From contig OZ024824.1 of assembly GCA_964016985.1 (NCBI GenBank), positions 43,430,660-43,494,659 on the forward strand: 64,000 nucleotides of DNA, given 5' to 3'. Each line of letters opens with the position of its first letter. Within the stretch, counting starts at the first letter, position 1. Position numbers and translations under genes: made by a program. The notes beneath the pieces are model-generated. The model was not told the origin of the DNA. It made no database searches and saw only the letters and a program-made list of their open reading frames with translations. This document shows, one piece after another, positions 22,053 through 31,779 of this stretch. The stretch comes from Anodontia alba. Lineage: Eukaryota; Mollusca; Bivalvia; Lucinida; Lucinidae.

Positions 22053-24751
22053 TAATTCCAGTTTATCCTAACAGCTACTAAGCCAAATGTTAACGGCCTG
22101 CCATCAAATATGCCATTTCTTCCTCGGCCTCGCCTCGTTAAAATTCCAGGCGGAAAAACGTAAACGTCATTAATAAAATCAGCCTTCGAATTACCATCTT
22201 GAAATAAAACAGGCCAATATGGGGCAGACCACCATTGCGGAACAATGATAGTACATGTACATTTTTCTTTCAAAACTTTGCGGATACATTGAACAATAAG
22301 TCTAGGCGGAGGAACTAACCAGTTATTCTCGCCTTTCCAAATCTGAGCAAACGCATCAACCCCAGACGTACCAGGACACCAATGTCTTGAGTTAAATTTG
22401 TGACATTTCGCATTGTAATCACACGCAAAACGATCTACGGTATGATTTTCCCACCTCGATTCAAGCTTGAAGTAAACCCAGTCTAAAACTGCCCAGTCAT
22501 CGCTATCAGAGCATCTGCTTAAAAAATCTGCTTCACGATTATCTGCCCTTGGTACCCAATTAGAATTTAAACCAATGCCTTTAGTTTTACATAAACTATC
22601 TACTTTTACCGCAATATCTTGCAAATACGGCTTTTTACTACCCACCTTTAAAATGCTGCATACATTTTTATTGTCCGTATTTACTACCACAGTTTGCCCT
22701 TCCAGATTACCAAGAGAACTCTGCAATACCCGATATACCGCTTCGAGCTCTCTCCAAGTAGAGCTCAGGGCTCTTTCGGATTCAGACCAAGAACCCGTCA
22801 CTTCACTGTCGGACATGCCTAGCATGAAACCACCGAAACCAGCTCCACTGGCATCACAAAACAGATATTTCTCACAATCTGAACTAATATGCAGATTACT
22901 TCCGTTTAGCGTTCTTAGATTTTCCTTCCAGAAAATTAGTTCATCTAGAGCTTTAGAGCTAACGAGTACTGGAGCATCCCAACTAGCTCTACACTGCACG
23001 CATTCATATAAAGAACGAGATCTGAGCCTCACCAAGTTCCCAATTGCTGACTGCATAGATATGATCTGACCTATCAAACAAGCTATCTTTCTCACATTAA
23101 TCAAGTTATTCCCGCTCATTATGGTGGAAATCAAATCATCAAGAAAGTTTTCTGTCCGACATATGCGTTCATCAGTAACTCGCAACGTACCTGTAATCAT
23201 ATTCCACACGTACCCTAGCCAGATGACTATTTGAGAAGGCAACCACTGACACTTTTCCTCAGCAACTAAAAAGCCAAAGTTTTGTAAATCTTCTCTGATA
23301 TACTTACCAGAAAGTAATGCTTCAGCGTAAGTACCCTTGCCACCTAAACCGTCATCTAAAAATAGAATAACCTTATGACCCTCTGACCGCCATTTTTTGA
23401 TTGGAACTTTGAGTAATTTAGTAAAAAGATATCCAGCGGTCGAAATTCCAAATGGAAGAACATTAAAAACGAAATACCTTTGCTCACCTTCAAATATCCA
23501 TGAGAAGCCTAGGTAAGTACGGTGCTCTGAAAAAATCATACAATGATGGTATGCACTCCGAATATCAAAAGTAAATAAATAGTCATCTTGACTAAATATT
23601 AGTTTAGCAACAGAATGATTTTCGAAAGAGCATTTATATTTGAATAAATCTGGATTTATATGTCTACAGTCTAACACAAGCCTTTTCTTGCCATTTTTGT
23701 TCAGTGCAACTGTGAGGGGATTTACCACGTGTGGAATACAATCCACTTGACTAATACACCGCTTTGATAATAAAAGAGCAATTTCGTTGCAAACAAACTC
23801 TGTGTTTTCGAGTGCTGATCTATTATTTTTTAAAACTGCAGCCACAGGCAAATTTCTAAAAGGTAACTTATAACCGTTTTGTACTAAGTCCATAATATAT
23901 TCGCTAGCACCTGCTTTTTCCCAGTGTTTTGCATGCGATTTTAACCTACCAACGGGTGTAGGAATGTCCACCCTGTCATTGTTGACGGTGCTAATGCCAG
24001 TTTTTTCCGTATGTTCAACTCTGTGACCTACCTGTTTGTTATCATCTCGCAGCATTTCTGAGCAGACTAAAAATGGAAATTTACTTATCTTAGCGGTACT
24101 TTCAGGCACATCAACCTTGCAGTCTATTCGCCAATGACCTGCTTTACCACACCGGAAACAATTTCCGGGTTTCTTGTTGCCCTGGTAACGGTTGTCTGGT
24201 TGTGTCGCTGTAGCTGTTGTAGTAGATGCAGCCATGGGATTACCATATGGAGTATATCGTCGACCTCTGCTTCGTCTCTCCTGTTTCACTTTGCGGTCAG
24301 CTTTCAGTTGAGCACGATAAATTTTCTTTTCATCGTCGGAGTCCTCGGCCAGAGGATGAGCTTCATATTCTTGTACGACTTTCCATCCATGTTCAGAACT
24401 GTCAGCCAATTTGACCAATTTTTGGCGGTGAGAAAGAATATCAATACCTTCAGATATTTTTCTGTGAGCCATAAGAGACGCTTCACCAGTAGAATCTCTG
24501 CTAGTCTCTCGCAGATAACCGTCAGCTTCTTTCATTTTCTCAAGCACTTGGGAATTGACCTTATGCTGTTCCTCGTTGCCCTTTTTCCGAAAGGAATAAT
24601 TGTCACTAGTTAACTGTGTCTGTATCACAGAAATCTGTGACTGAGAAAGCTCTCTCTGTGTCCGTTCCATACGTTGTTCAAAGGCGTTAAGTTTAGAGGA
24701 AATAAGCTCCTCCATTTTAGACAGCATGTCATTTTCTTTGTTACTGTCCAT
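22052..24751 (-). CDS. Gag, reverse transcriptase and RNase H polyprotein of the DIRS-order element
   Basis: An uninterrupted 899-residue frame with an ATG start (MDSNKENDML). Residues 10-80 are a charged coiled coil. A CCHC zinc knuckle uses C198, C201, H206 and C211. The reverse transcriptase has catalytic D396 (FTFDIRSAYHH), LPFGISTAG near 432-440 and FLDD at 464-467, the DIRS version of YxDD. RNase H shows D633 (FCDASGAG), E668 (TWRELE), D693 (VNTDNKN) and D737/D742 (ADNREADFLSR). Residues about 770-850 (VDRFACDYN, GVDAFAQIW, WLVPPPRLI, IIVPQWW) resemble the Dam-like methyltransferase segment that follows RNase H in DIRS- and PAT-type elements; this last call is weaker. All key residues are present. 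Gag and pol are fused in one frame. Confidence 0.92.
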   Translation of the reverse strand: MDSNKENDMLSKMEELISSKLNAFEQRMERTQRELSQSQISVIQTQLTSDNYSFRKKGNEEQHKVNSQVLEKMKEADGYLRETSRDSTGEASLMAHRKISEGIDILSHRQKLVKLADSSEHGWKVVQEYEAHPLAEDSDDEKKIYRAQLKADRKVKQERRSRGRRYTPYGNPMAASTTTATATQPDNRYQGNKKPGNCFRCGKAGHWRIDCKVDVPESTAKISKFPFLVCSEMLRDDNKQVGHRVEHTEKTGISTVNNDRVDIPTPVGRLKSHAKHWEKAGASEYIMDLVQNGYKLPFRNLPVAAVLKNNRSALENTEFVCNEIALLLSKRCISQVDCIPHVVNPLTVALNKNGKKRLVLDCRHINPDLFKYKCSFENHSVAKLIFSQDDYLFTFDIRSAYHHCMIFSEHRTYLGFSWIFEGEQRYFVFNVLPFGISTAGYLFTKLLKVPIKKWRSEGHKVILFLDDGLGGKGTYAEALLSGKYIREDLQNFGFLVAEEKCQWLPSQIVIWLGYVWNMITGTLRVTDERICRTENFLDDLISTIMSGNNLINVRKIACLIGQIISMQSAIGNLVRLRSRSLYECVQCRASWDAPVLVSSKALDELIFWKENLRTLNGSNLHISSDCEKYLFCDASGAGFGGFMLGMSDSEVTGSWSESERALSSTWRELEAVYRVLQSSLGNLEGQTVVVNTDNKNVCSILKVGSKKPYLQDIAVKVDSLCKTKGIGLNSNWVPRADNREADFLSRCSDSDDWAVLDWVYFKLESRWENHTVDRFACDYNAKCHKFNSRHWCPGTSGVDAFAQIWKGENNWLVPPPRLIVQCIRKVLKEKCTCTIIVPQWWSAPYWPVLFQDGNSKADFINDVYVFPPGILTRRGRGRNGIFDGRPLTFGLVAVRINWN

Positions 24752-24778
24752 TTTTTACTAAGCCACGTGCTCATGTAC

Positions 24779-24942
24779 AAATTTTAAAGCAAACACGATG
24801 TGAGCTATATGAAGTCGTCTGGTAGAATGAACAACTACTCAATACCTTTGCATGTATACTGACAACACAAATATCACGCTGTATAGTCAGAACCACAAAG
24901 ACAAATATTTCACGCTATACTATCGAAACGCGTGAAATTGAT
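24779..24942 (-). repeat. Split direct repeat A1
   Basis: The 5' terminal repeat of the element, matching A2 at 20760-20923. It lies 28 bp upstream of the polyprotein ATG, so it may hold the promoter. Confidence 0.87.
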
Positions 24943-24965
24943 ATTAGTGTGTAAGTTTGGATAAA

Positions 24966-25440
24966 CTACGGAACCCTGGAAGGGACATGCTAGTTTTATT
25001 TTTCAAGTTGTCCGAACAAGATAATATTTTGATTGAATAACTTAATATCCCACGTCTGCACAACATGATATATTGTCCACACAAGATAATATCTTGTTTG
25101 CAGAAGATAATATCTTTTTCGGACAGCTTACCATCTTTTATTCACAAGATAATATCTTGTCCACAAAAGATAATATCTTGTCCGCAAAGGATAATATCTT
25201 GTTCGGTCAACTTAAATTGCTGTCGATCCACCATATTGAAATTAATATGAATCGGCCAATCAGGCTGTCTAATTAAGTTGTGGAACAAGATGATAAGTTG
25301 AGAGGACAAGATAATAAAGTTTCCAAAAGCATATAATTTAGTGCGAATGTATGGAGAAGATATAATCTTTTGAGAACAAGATACTATCTTGTTCGGAAGA
25401 CCTAAATATAAAACTGGCATGTCACTCCCTGGGTTCCTAA
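24966..25440. mobile_element. Inverted-repeat element with palindrome array, copy 1
   Basis: It starts CTACGGAACCCTGGAAGGGA and ends near TCCCTGGGTTCCTAA. The interior has many copies of ACAAGATAATATCTTGT-like near-palindromes, spaced about 20-40 bp and separated by TTGTCCG / CGGACA words. It begins 23 bp outside the end of the DIRS-order element. No coding frame of note. Confidence 0.75.
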
Positions 25441-25463
25441 TAAACCGTTTATGAAATCGTTTT

Positions 25464-25889
25464 CTACGGAACCCTGGAAGGGACATAATAGTTTCATATT
25501 TTAGCTTGTCCGAACAAAGATAATATCTTGTTTCGTTGAATTATTATCTTGTCTGCACAACTTTTAAACTAGTTTAAAGTTTAAAGTTTTAAACTAGTTT
25601 AAAGTTGTCCAAACAAGGTATTATCTTGTCGAAACAAGACATTTTAGTTGTAAGGAAAACATAATAAGTTGTCCGCACAGGATATTTTCTTGTGTGAAAA
25701 GGATATTAAGTTGTCTTGACAAGTTAATTAATTGTCCGAACAAGATGTTATCTTGTGCTAACAAGTATTATCTTGTGAACACATTGTATTTTTGTCGACA
25801 ACGTATTATCTTGTGCGGACAAGATATGTTTATAATCTTATTCGAAATCTTAAAAATGAAACCAGCATGTCCCTTCATCGGTTCCGTAG
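25464..25889. mobile_element. Inverted-repeat element with palindrome array, copy 2
   Basis: CTACGGAACCCTGGAAGGGA to CATCGGTTCCGTAG. It contains an extra nested palindrome of TTTTAAACTAGTTTAAAG units near 25562-25606, plus a TTGTCCGAACAAGAT array. Confidence 0.78.
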
Positions 25890-25977
25890 TTTTCTGACAT
25901 ATTACGCAATATTCAATTGTGTTAAGAAACGTTTTACATTTCAAAATGGACGTACTATTTACATACAGACTCAGCCG

Positions 25978-26180
25978 GTGCATAGCATCTCCTATAAGAT
26001 TGCATGTGCGCCCAACGAAGACTCAGAGCAGCACAGCCTGTGCCGCCGTGCAGTCTGATCAGATTTTTGTAGGCACTCTATGAGTAGCCATGGATCCGAC
26101 ACTATTACTGGATGCAGATGCGCAGGCTGATCTGAGTCTTCGCTGGGCGCACATGCAATCTTGTAGGAAATGCTGTGCCC
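25978..26180. mobile_element. Inverted-repeat element (GCATAGCATCTCCTA family), copy 1
   Basis: The left end GGTGCATAGCATCTCCTATA and right end TTGTAGGAAATGCTGTGCC are inverse. The arms share TGCATGTGCGCCCAACGAAG and ACTCAGATCAG. Related in sequence to the element at 36601-36832. Confidence 0.72.
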
Positions 26181-26305
26181 GCACTCAAATGAGAAACGAC
26201 ATCGAGTAATATGTACAAGAGACGTAAAAGCCAACATACAATGTTACAATAAACGGTAATCTGGTCTAATTTAAAATAGTCTAAAATAGTGTCTGAAATC
26301 GTTTT

Positions 26306-26697
26306 CTATGGAACTCGGAAAAAGACATGTTAGTTTTATTGTTTTAAGTTGTCCGACAAGATAATATCTTGTTGGATAAAATATGATTATGTCTGCACAA
26401 CCTATCTTGTTTGCACAAGATATTTTCTTGTCCAAAAATGTATTATTATCTTGTCTAAAAAATGATATTTAGTTGTCCCGAGAACATAAGTTTTCCGCAC
26501 AAATTTTTTTTTCTTGTGGGAACAAGATATTAAGTTTTCCGGATAAGATAATAAATTGTCTGAACAGGATATTATCTTGTACAAACAAGATATTATCTTG
26601 TGCTCAGAAAATATTTTCTTGTTCGGACAAAATATGTGTACGATCATATTCAGAGAACTTAAAAGTGAAGCTAGAACGTCCCTTCATGGGTTCCTTA
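26306..26697. mobile_element. Inverted-repeat element with palindrome array, copy 3
   Basis: CTATGGAACTCGGAAAAAGA to CCCTTCATGGGTTCCTTA. Diverged ends but the same interior words (GACAAGATAATATCTTGT). Confidence 0.72.
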
Positions 26698-26784
26698 TTT
26701 TTCTCACATACTTGAAAACTATCTTATTGTGTTAAGAAACTTGTACATTGCAAAGTGGACCTACCTTTACATGCAGAAATAGCC

Positions 26785-26990
26785 GGTGCATAGCATCTCC
26801 TACAAGGTTCAATGTGCGCCCAATGAAGACTCAGATCAGCGCAGCCTGCGCTGCCATGCAGTCTGGTCAGAATCCTTGTAGGGCACGCTATAGGTAGCCA
26901 AGGATCCAAAGCTACTTCAGGATGCGGATGCGCAGGCTGATCTGAGTCTTTGCTGGGCGCTTACGCAATTTGGTAGGCAATGCTGTGCCC
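26785..26990. mobile_element. Inverted-repeat element (GCATAGCATCTCCTA family), copy 2
   Basis: This is the partner of 25978-26180 in the second compound unit, with GGTGCATAGCATCTCCTACA and GGTAGGCAATGCTGTGCCC ends. Confidence 0.72.
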
Positions 26991-27030
26991 CTACTCAAAT
27001 GAAAAACGGCATCGATTAGTATGCACATGA

Positions 27031-27269
27031 GAAGTCGCCAACATATTATTTCATATTCGAATTAAACATTGTCCCATTGCACCTTAGTAAATTATCTTGG
27101 GAGGCATTGAACAAGGAACCATTCACAGCACAACAAATATAAAACAAAATAAATAAAATGTCGATTGCTATTTTTTGGACTTGGAACTTGATACACGAAG
27201 CATATTTTCCGCTATTTGTACAAGGAAAACAACTTTTATGAATCCCTGCTTGCTTTCCTGCACACTGAA
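27031..27269. other. Noncoding spacer
   Basis: No gene. The part near 27205-27260 (TTTTCCGCTATTTGTACAAG) is a repeat module also found at 12595 and 43490. Confidence 0.4.
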
Positions 27270-27500
27270 AATATAAGTCAGGCTACCCAGGAAATGCCAC
27301 AATCACGAAGTATAGCCCGGTACCAAAAGAAGGAGAGATAAGGAACAAATAAGGACAACACAAATAACACATATGAAACAACAGACACACAAACAAAGAA
27401 GAACTGCAACAGAGGCACCACCTTGGAATGGTCAGTATGAAAACTGCTGAGTGTATGTGTATGGGAGTGGGGGGGGGGGGGGTGGCGGGGAGCATCTTCT
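27270..27500. repeat. Dispersed repeat with poly-G run
   Basis: CAGGAAATGCCACAATCACG, AACAAATAAGGACAACACAA and GAAGAACTGCAACAGAGGC match 60770-61105 and, more distantly, 36982-37490. A run of 14 G at 27469-27482 sits where other copies also have G-rich runs. It lies just downstream of the receptor gene. Confidence 0.6.
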
Positions 27501-27614
27501 GTCCGTTCTGAAAAGAAGTTTACTCTAAAAGGGAAGCATACCCCTTTTCAGAAGGAGAGAAAACATGTGTGAAATTGTGTTCTCACCTGAAAATATAACA
27601 CTTCCCCTTAATGA

Positions 27615-30242
27615 TTAGTCCGCTGCTGAAACAAAATAGGCAAACAGAACAGACGATATAAGAAGCCAAACAAACGATACAAAGAAACAGACTCTGTCTA
27701 CAAATAGGCTCACATCTTGCCATGTCAATTTATACTGAGAAGCGCTCTTGGACGTTTCCGTTTTGTAGTCAGATTCTGCATCTGTTTCGCCAGTACCACT
27801 GGAAACGTCATTCACTTTTACTACCTTTCTGCAGGACAGAAGAAGTATTACTCCACATAGCCACTGCGGAGGCAAAAGTGGTTCCGTTTTGTGATAGAAA
27901 AGCAAACTAAATACTGTGCATGCGCAAATAAATGTACTCATCATTACTTTGAACAGAAGAAAGAAGCATAGACAGGCCATTTTATTAGAATTTGTGGGCA
28001 AGTAGTCGCTGAATGTAGACAAATACACAGCAAGCGCTAATAAAACCGTAATGCAATATGACAGTTTCTCCCCAGATTCCGCTGGGATAAAGAAAGCTAG
28101 AGTGTTCAAAACTGCAAGTGTCACAATAGGTATGAATACATTTACAATTGAGAACCGTGAATATCGTCGCAGCTCGAAAGCTATAGTTAACAACGATATC
28201 GTATAATTTTCTGCATGGGTGATTCGACTTGATACAAGTTCCCACGCACCATTATCCTGGTAGTTCGCCATATCTACACTGTCAAATGTTGCGACAAGCG
28301 CGACTTCATGCGGACTATATCCCCACACAAGAAGTTCAAATAAACATATCTGACGATCCCACGGAAATGCCGTCATATCGAGGGTACAGAATGATTTGAA
28401 AACGTCACCTGTAAAACAAAAGTCAAAAAAGATTGCCTTTGGAAACAAAGAACACACAAAACAAACATTACCCTGTATGTAAGCATTCAATACTGGCAAA
28501 CAAATGTGATATAGGCCACCTTACACATTGTACATTAATTAAGATGAGGTTTTACGACAGAACCAACTTATTGGAGTAATGTTGAGCCGGTCAGTTTACC
28601 TAATCACACTTTTCCTGGGCAGGCTTAGTCCTAACCACACTTTTTCTGGGCAGGCTTAGTCCTTTAACAGTTAACCAGTACCCTTGGAGATTGTATATTA
28701 GAGACTTTTTTACGTTATAAAACGTCGCATTAACATCGATGCAACGTCATGATGTTTATTCAATGTCGCAATTAGGTTAATGCAACGTCACGATGTATAT
28801 ACGTCACATTAACGCCGATGCATCGCCGTTAATGTGATGTTGTGTAAACGCCATATGTCCGCTGGGCATATTCTAATATATATTTCTTAGTTCTTTTTCA
28901 GTATCAATTTTCAAATCGAACATACGAAGTTTTATATTTCTTTGAAATATCAGTATACAAAATAACGAAGCTCAGTGAAGACCGCTCGTAAATGGAGCCT
29001 TTACTGTTGTTTGTGCAGTAAAACTTCAATGACTCGAAAACCGATGGCTCGATTACCATGGCTGATTCAAACTCGTTTTTGAATCCCTAGGACATTCTTC
29101 CGGTTGCTCAAAGAAACAAATATTAAGGAATATTTTAGGATACTCTTTAATTTTATCATGACATTGTATGCTCTGTGTACTTTTTGGAATCTCCTCATTG
29201 AGACGCTTCTAATGAATACTCTCAACATAGCATTATTTTATAGAAGAGCGAAAAGACGACATCCCTACGTTATCCCCCATTTGCCTCTTGACTAACCCTC
29301 GGTGGCTCGAACTACCCATGTTTAGAACGAAAACTTCTATGGTCCCAAAGATGTTGGGGCCATTGATGTTCGACTGCATTGATAAGCCTTTGGCTAACAA
29401 CAATTTTCGTTACAGGACTGAAGCAATCAATTTTACACTACTTTATCTTTGCACATATAGGAAAAATTGGACGACTTGGTTAAAAAAAAATCAAATAATG
29501 CAGACTTTCGCAGAATTTTAAATAGATTAGTAGATTTTTTATTACTAGTTCAAATTACTCCAGTTGCTTATAATTAGTTCCCAACTTACAGCATGCATTA
29601 CATTTTGCAGCATGGGTAAGCATAAAGTTTTCAGTGTGGCAGAACAAACCCAGTGGGCAGGCAACATTGAGACAACGTCGCAAGGACGTCGATGCAACAT
29701 CAAGACGTTAATGCGACGTTGTATAAACGTCACGTGCCCGCTTGGAAGCAGCCATTTACATTAATCAACATCGATAATCAAATTCTCTTACCTATTATCC
29801 AGCAAGCCGTTCCATTGGAATAATAAGCTATCATAATCCTCTCATGTCCAAAGAGCGACACTGGTTTAGCTGGATTAGCCAATACAATTTCTGGTTTCCA
29901 AACGTTGTTCTGGAACACGTGAACTGATTGTGTATTATTATAACGAGCCGGATCCCATACTAGCCGCTCGTCATACCAGATGATACGGAGAACACCCATC
30001 AGTTCAAGAGTTTCTTCTACCTCGTTTAGATTGACAATAGCCACAATGGAAAATGATACATTAATTTTAACTGTTTCTGTTTGGTCACTAACACCTCTAA
30101 TTAGTTTATTATATTTAGGGGCTGCAAAGATATCATCCAGTAATCTTTGAACGTCGTTGATGTTTTCTGCTTTTGATTGTTTCAAGAACAGGGCTGTCAG
30201 TGTAATAAGTAAAATCGTTTCCCACTTTTGACTGGTGACCAT
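27615..30242 (-). CDS. Nicotinic acetylcholine receptor-like subunit (Cys-loop channel), gene A
   Basis: Two coding exons, 30242-29792 and 28408-27615, join in phase 1 across a GT(29791)...AG(28409) intron and give 414 residues. It is a pentameric ligand-gated channel subunit of the plasma membrane. Residues 1-25 are a signal peptide. The extracellular domain has loop-A-like WDP, and the Cys-loop C158...C172 has 13 residues between cysteines (TLDMTAFPWDRQI). Transmembrane segments are M1 about 235-258, M2 265-286, M3 294-320 and M4 388-411. GEK directly before M2 is the cation-selective form. The M3-M4 loop is short (about 65 residues). The loop C region (about 205-225) has no vicinal cysteines, so it is not an alpha-type subunit, and the ligand is uncertain. 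Its paralogue lies 8.5 kb upstream on the same strand. Confidence 0.9.
28708..28862. repeat. AACGTCGC-type repeat inside the intron
   Basis: Repeated ACGTCGCATTAACATCGATG and TGCAACGTCACGATGTATAT words in both directions, ending CGCTGGGCA. Similar blocks are at 29640-29757 and 43108-43198. Confidence 0.5.
29016..29378. mobile_element. MITE of the CTCGAAC-terminal family, copy in intron
   Basis: A decayed copy: CAGTAAAACTTCAATGACTC to GCCATTGATGTTCGACTGCA, with an eroded palindrome around GGAATCTCCTCATTGAGACG. Confidence 0.6.
29640..29757. repeat. AACGTCGC-type repeat near the donor site
   Basis: GTGGGCAGGCAACATTGAGA, ACGTCGCAAGGACGTCGATG and GACGTTAATGCGACGTTG, ending CGTGCCCGCTTGG. A short fold-back with GGGC ends, 35 bp from the exon 1 donor. 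Confidence 0.5.
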
Positions 30243-30309
30243 TTTAATAGCACTGTTTTTCTTTTCGCTTTAATTGCCAAGTAATCACGAAGTATGCTTA
30301 GTGTAAAAT

Positions 30310-30552
30310 CGAGGGTTGAGCGCAAGACTATGGTAACTCAAACATATTTTTGAAACCCTTGTTTAGGGGCAACTTGGACCCCTTTGTAAACAATGCAAAT
30401 TTAGGTGCCATTGCTCATACGAGCAATGGCACCTAAATTTTCATTGTTTACAGAAAGAAATGTTGTAATCTTCATAACGCCTTCATGGTGAGGAGATTAG
30501 GTTTGGGGAAAAACAACCATCTGACTTACGCCAGTCTTGCGCTCAACCCTCG
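30310..30552. mobile_element. Short inverted-repeat element upstream of receptor gene A
   Basis: It starts CGAGGGTTGAGCGCAAGACT and ends AGTCTTGCGCTCAACCCTCG, a perfect 20-bp terminal inverse. The centre is a hairpin of GGTGCCATTGCTC/GAGCAATGGCACC. It ends 68 bp from the gene A start codon, so it may overlap the promoter or 5' UTR. Confidence 0.85.
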
Positions 30553-31779
30553 AAATGCAACGTGTTTGTAACCATCACTCGGTGGTATTTTTTTTCATAT
30601 TAGGTTTCCTTGAAGAAAAATGCTTTAGATGTGCTATTAATTTACAAAATGCCCTGTTTTGCATTTAAACATAAATATCCTGAAATCATAATGATTTACG
30701 TGATATCAACGTACCATGCTCAAACTTTAATATTTCTGTAATAATTAGCTAGAAATGTTGACGTAAGAACTGACTGTGATGGAGAGAAACATACCGACGA
30801 AAGCATTTATTCCCACAGAATAATTCACATTTCGTTTGTCTGAACAAACATCAAAATTGTGAATAAATGTACATGCACAAGTAAAGGAGTGAATCAAATC
30901 TGAAGACCTAATTATGAAATAAACTAAGATTTCATAAAGTTTCCTATCATATTAAACTATTAAAGGGATTGGATACACTCAGAGGAGTGGCAACTCTGTC
31001 ACAACTGGATTGGTATCCTACTGAAAAGGTTTGAAATTCATGATGCAAACAGGAAGTCACAAATGTTTTCTCCCTTGCCGGAAATGACGGAAAATCTACC
31101 TGGTGTATCCAGTCCACATAATATTAATTGACGAAAATAAAAGACGTCAGGTCAGACACTGACGGACAAACGTACATGTATATCATTCGTTGTGTAAGAA
31201 AAATACTTAGATATCTAAAATGAAGATCGCAATACAGTTACCTCGAAAACAAAAGGGCCATGTTTGAAATGACAAATGCCAACCGTTAAACAATTTAAAT
31301 GCAAACCTAAACATAAGGCGTATTCCTCATGCAATTAGTAATATACAGTGAAACTGCAATTTAGATACAAACATCATTAATCGCCTTGGAAACCAATAAA
31401 CAATTACGAAATATTGCAAAATAAAGTTATTTTATAGGTTCACTTTCATTCCTGTTTCTTTAACCATACTTAATTTGTTAATGTCTCAAATGAAATGATA
31501 TTGATTGATTTTGTACCGAGTCAATTAAACTACAAACAAACTGTAATCGTAAAGTAATAGGTTTCTTGCTAATTGTCATATTTTGTGCTGATGCAAACAT
31601 TTATATTGGATCCCAGAATCTTTCTTTTAATTCGTTTCAATGCAATTGAAACGCTATTTGCGTTTGTGTTCTTATATTGCAATATAGTTTTTGATATGAA
31701 ATACAAGCCATATTGCCAGAACATTCATATATTATTGATATAATTTCATTCGAAACGCAGAGCTGATCGTAAATGTAAT
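30553..31779. other. Noncoding AT-rich DNA
   Basis: No gene. A weak inverted pair, AAAGGGATTGGATACAC (30963) and GGTGTATCCAGTCC (31099), suggests another small transposon. The rest is featureless. Confidence 0.4.

Larger units (their letters stand above)
20371..24942 (-). mobile_element. Tyrosine-recombinase retrotransposon (DIRS order) with split direct repeats
   Basis: Read on the minus strand the order is A1 (24942-24779), a long gag/RT/RNase H frame, a tyrosine recombinase frame, B1 (20984-20924), A2 (20923-20760), a 328-bp spacer, and B2 (20431-20371). That A1-ORFs-B1-A2-B2 layout of split direct repeats is the hallmark of PAT/Ngaro-type elements, which insert by recombinase and make no target duplication; none is seen. 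A1 and A2 differ at about one position and both large frames are unbroken, so this copy looks young and possibly active. A methyltransferase-like tail on the RT protein points to PAT-like rather than Ngaro-like, but a tree would be needed. Confidence 0.88.
25451..27030. repeat. Tandem duplication of a compound repeat unit (about 0.8 kb x 2)
   Basis: Unit 1 (about 25451-26290) and unit 2 (about 26295-27030) both start ATCGTTTTCTA. Both then hold a palindrome-array element, a shared spacer (TTGTGTTAAGAAAC, then AGCCGGTGCATAGCATCTCC) and a second inverted-repeat element, ending GCATCGA-like. The units are diverged, so the duplication is old, or both derive from one larger composite transposon. 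Confidence 0.65.
28409..29791 (-). other. Intron of receptor gene A
   Basis: The donor is G/GTAAGAG at 29791 and the acceptor TTTTGTTTTACAG ends at 28409. It contains a MITE (29016-29378) and two hairpin-like ACGTCGCATTAA repeats (28708-28862, 29640-29757). Confidence 0.85.

Noticed and set aside
22575..23069. 164-codon plus-strand frame opposite the DIRS-order polyprotein
   Set aside because: Antisense to RNase H, and no protein similarity.
24966..26697. CRISPR array, because of regularly repeated palindromic units
   Set aside because: Units are degenerate, spacers vary and are themselves repeats, the units sit inside inverted-repeat transposons, and the genome is eukaryotic.
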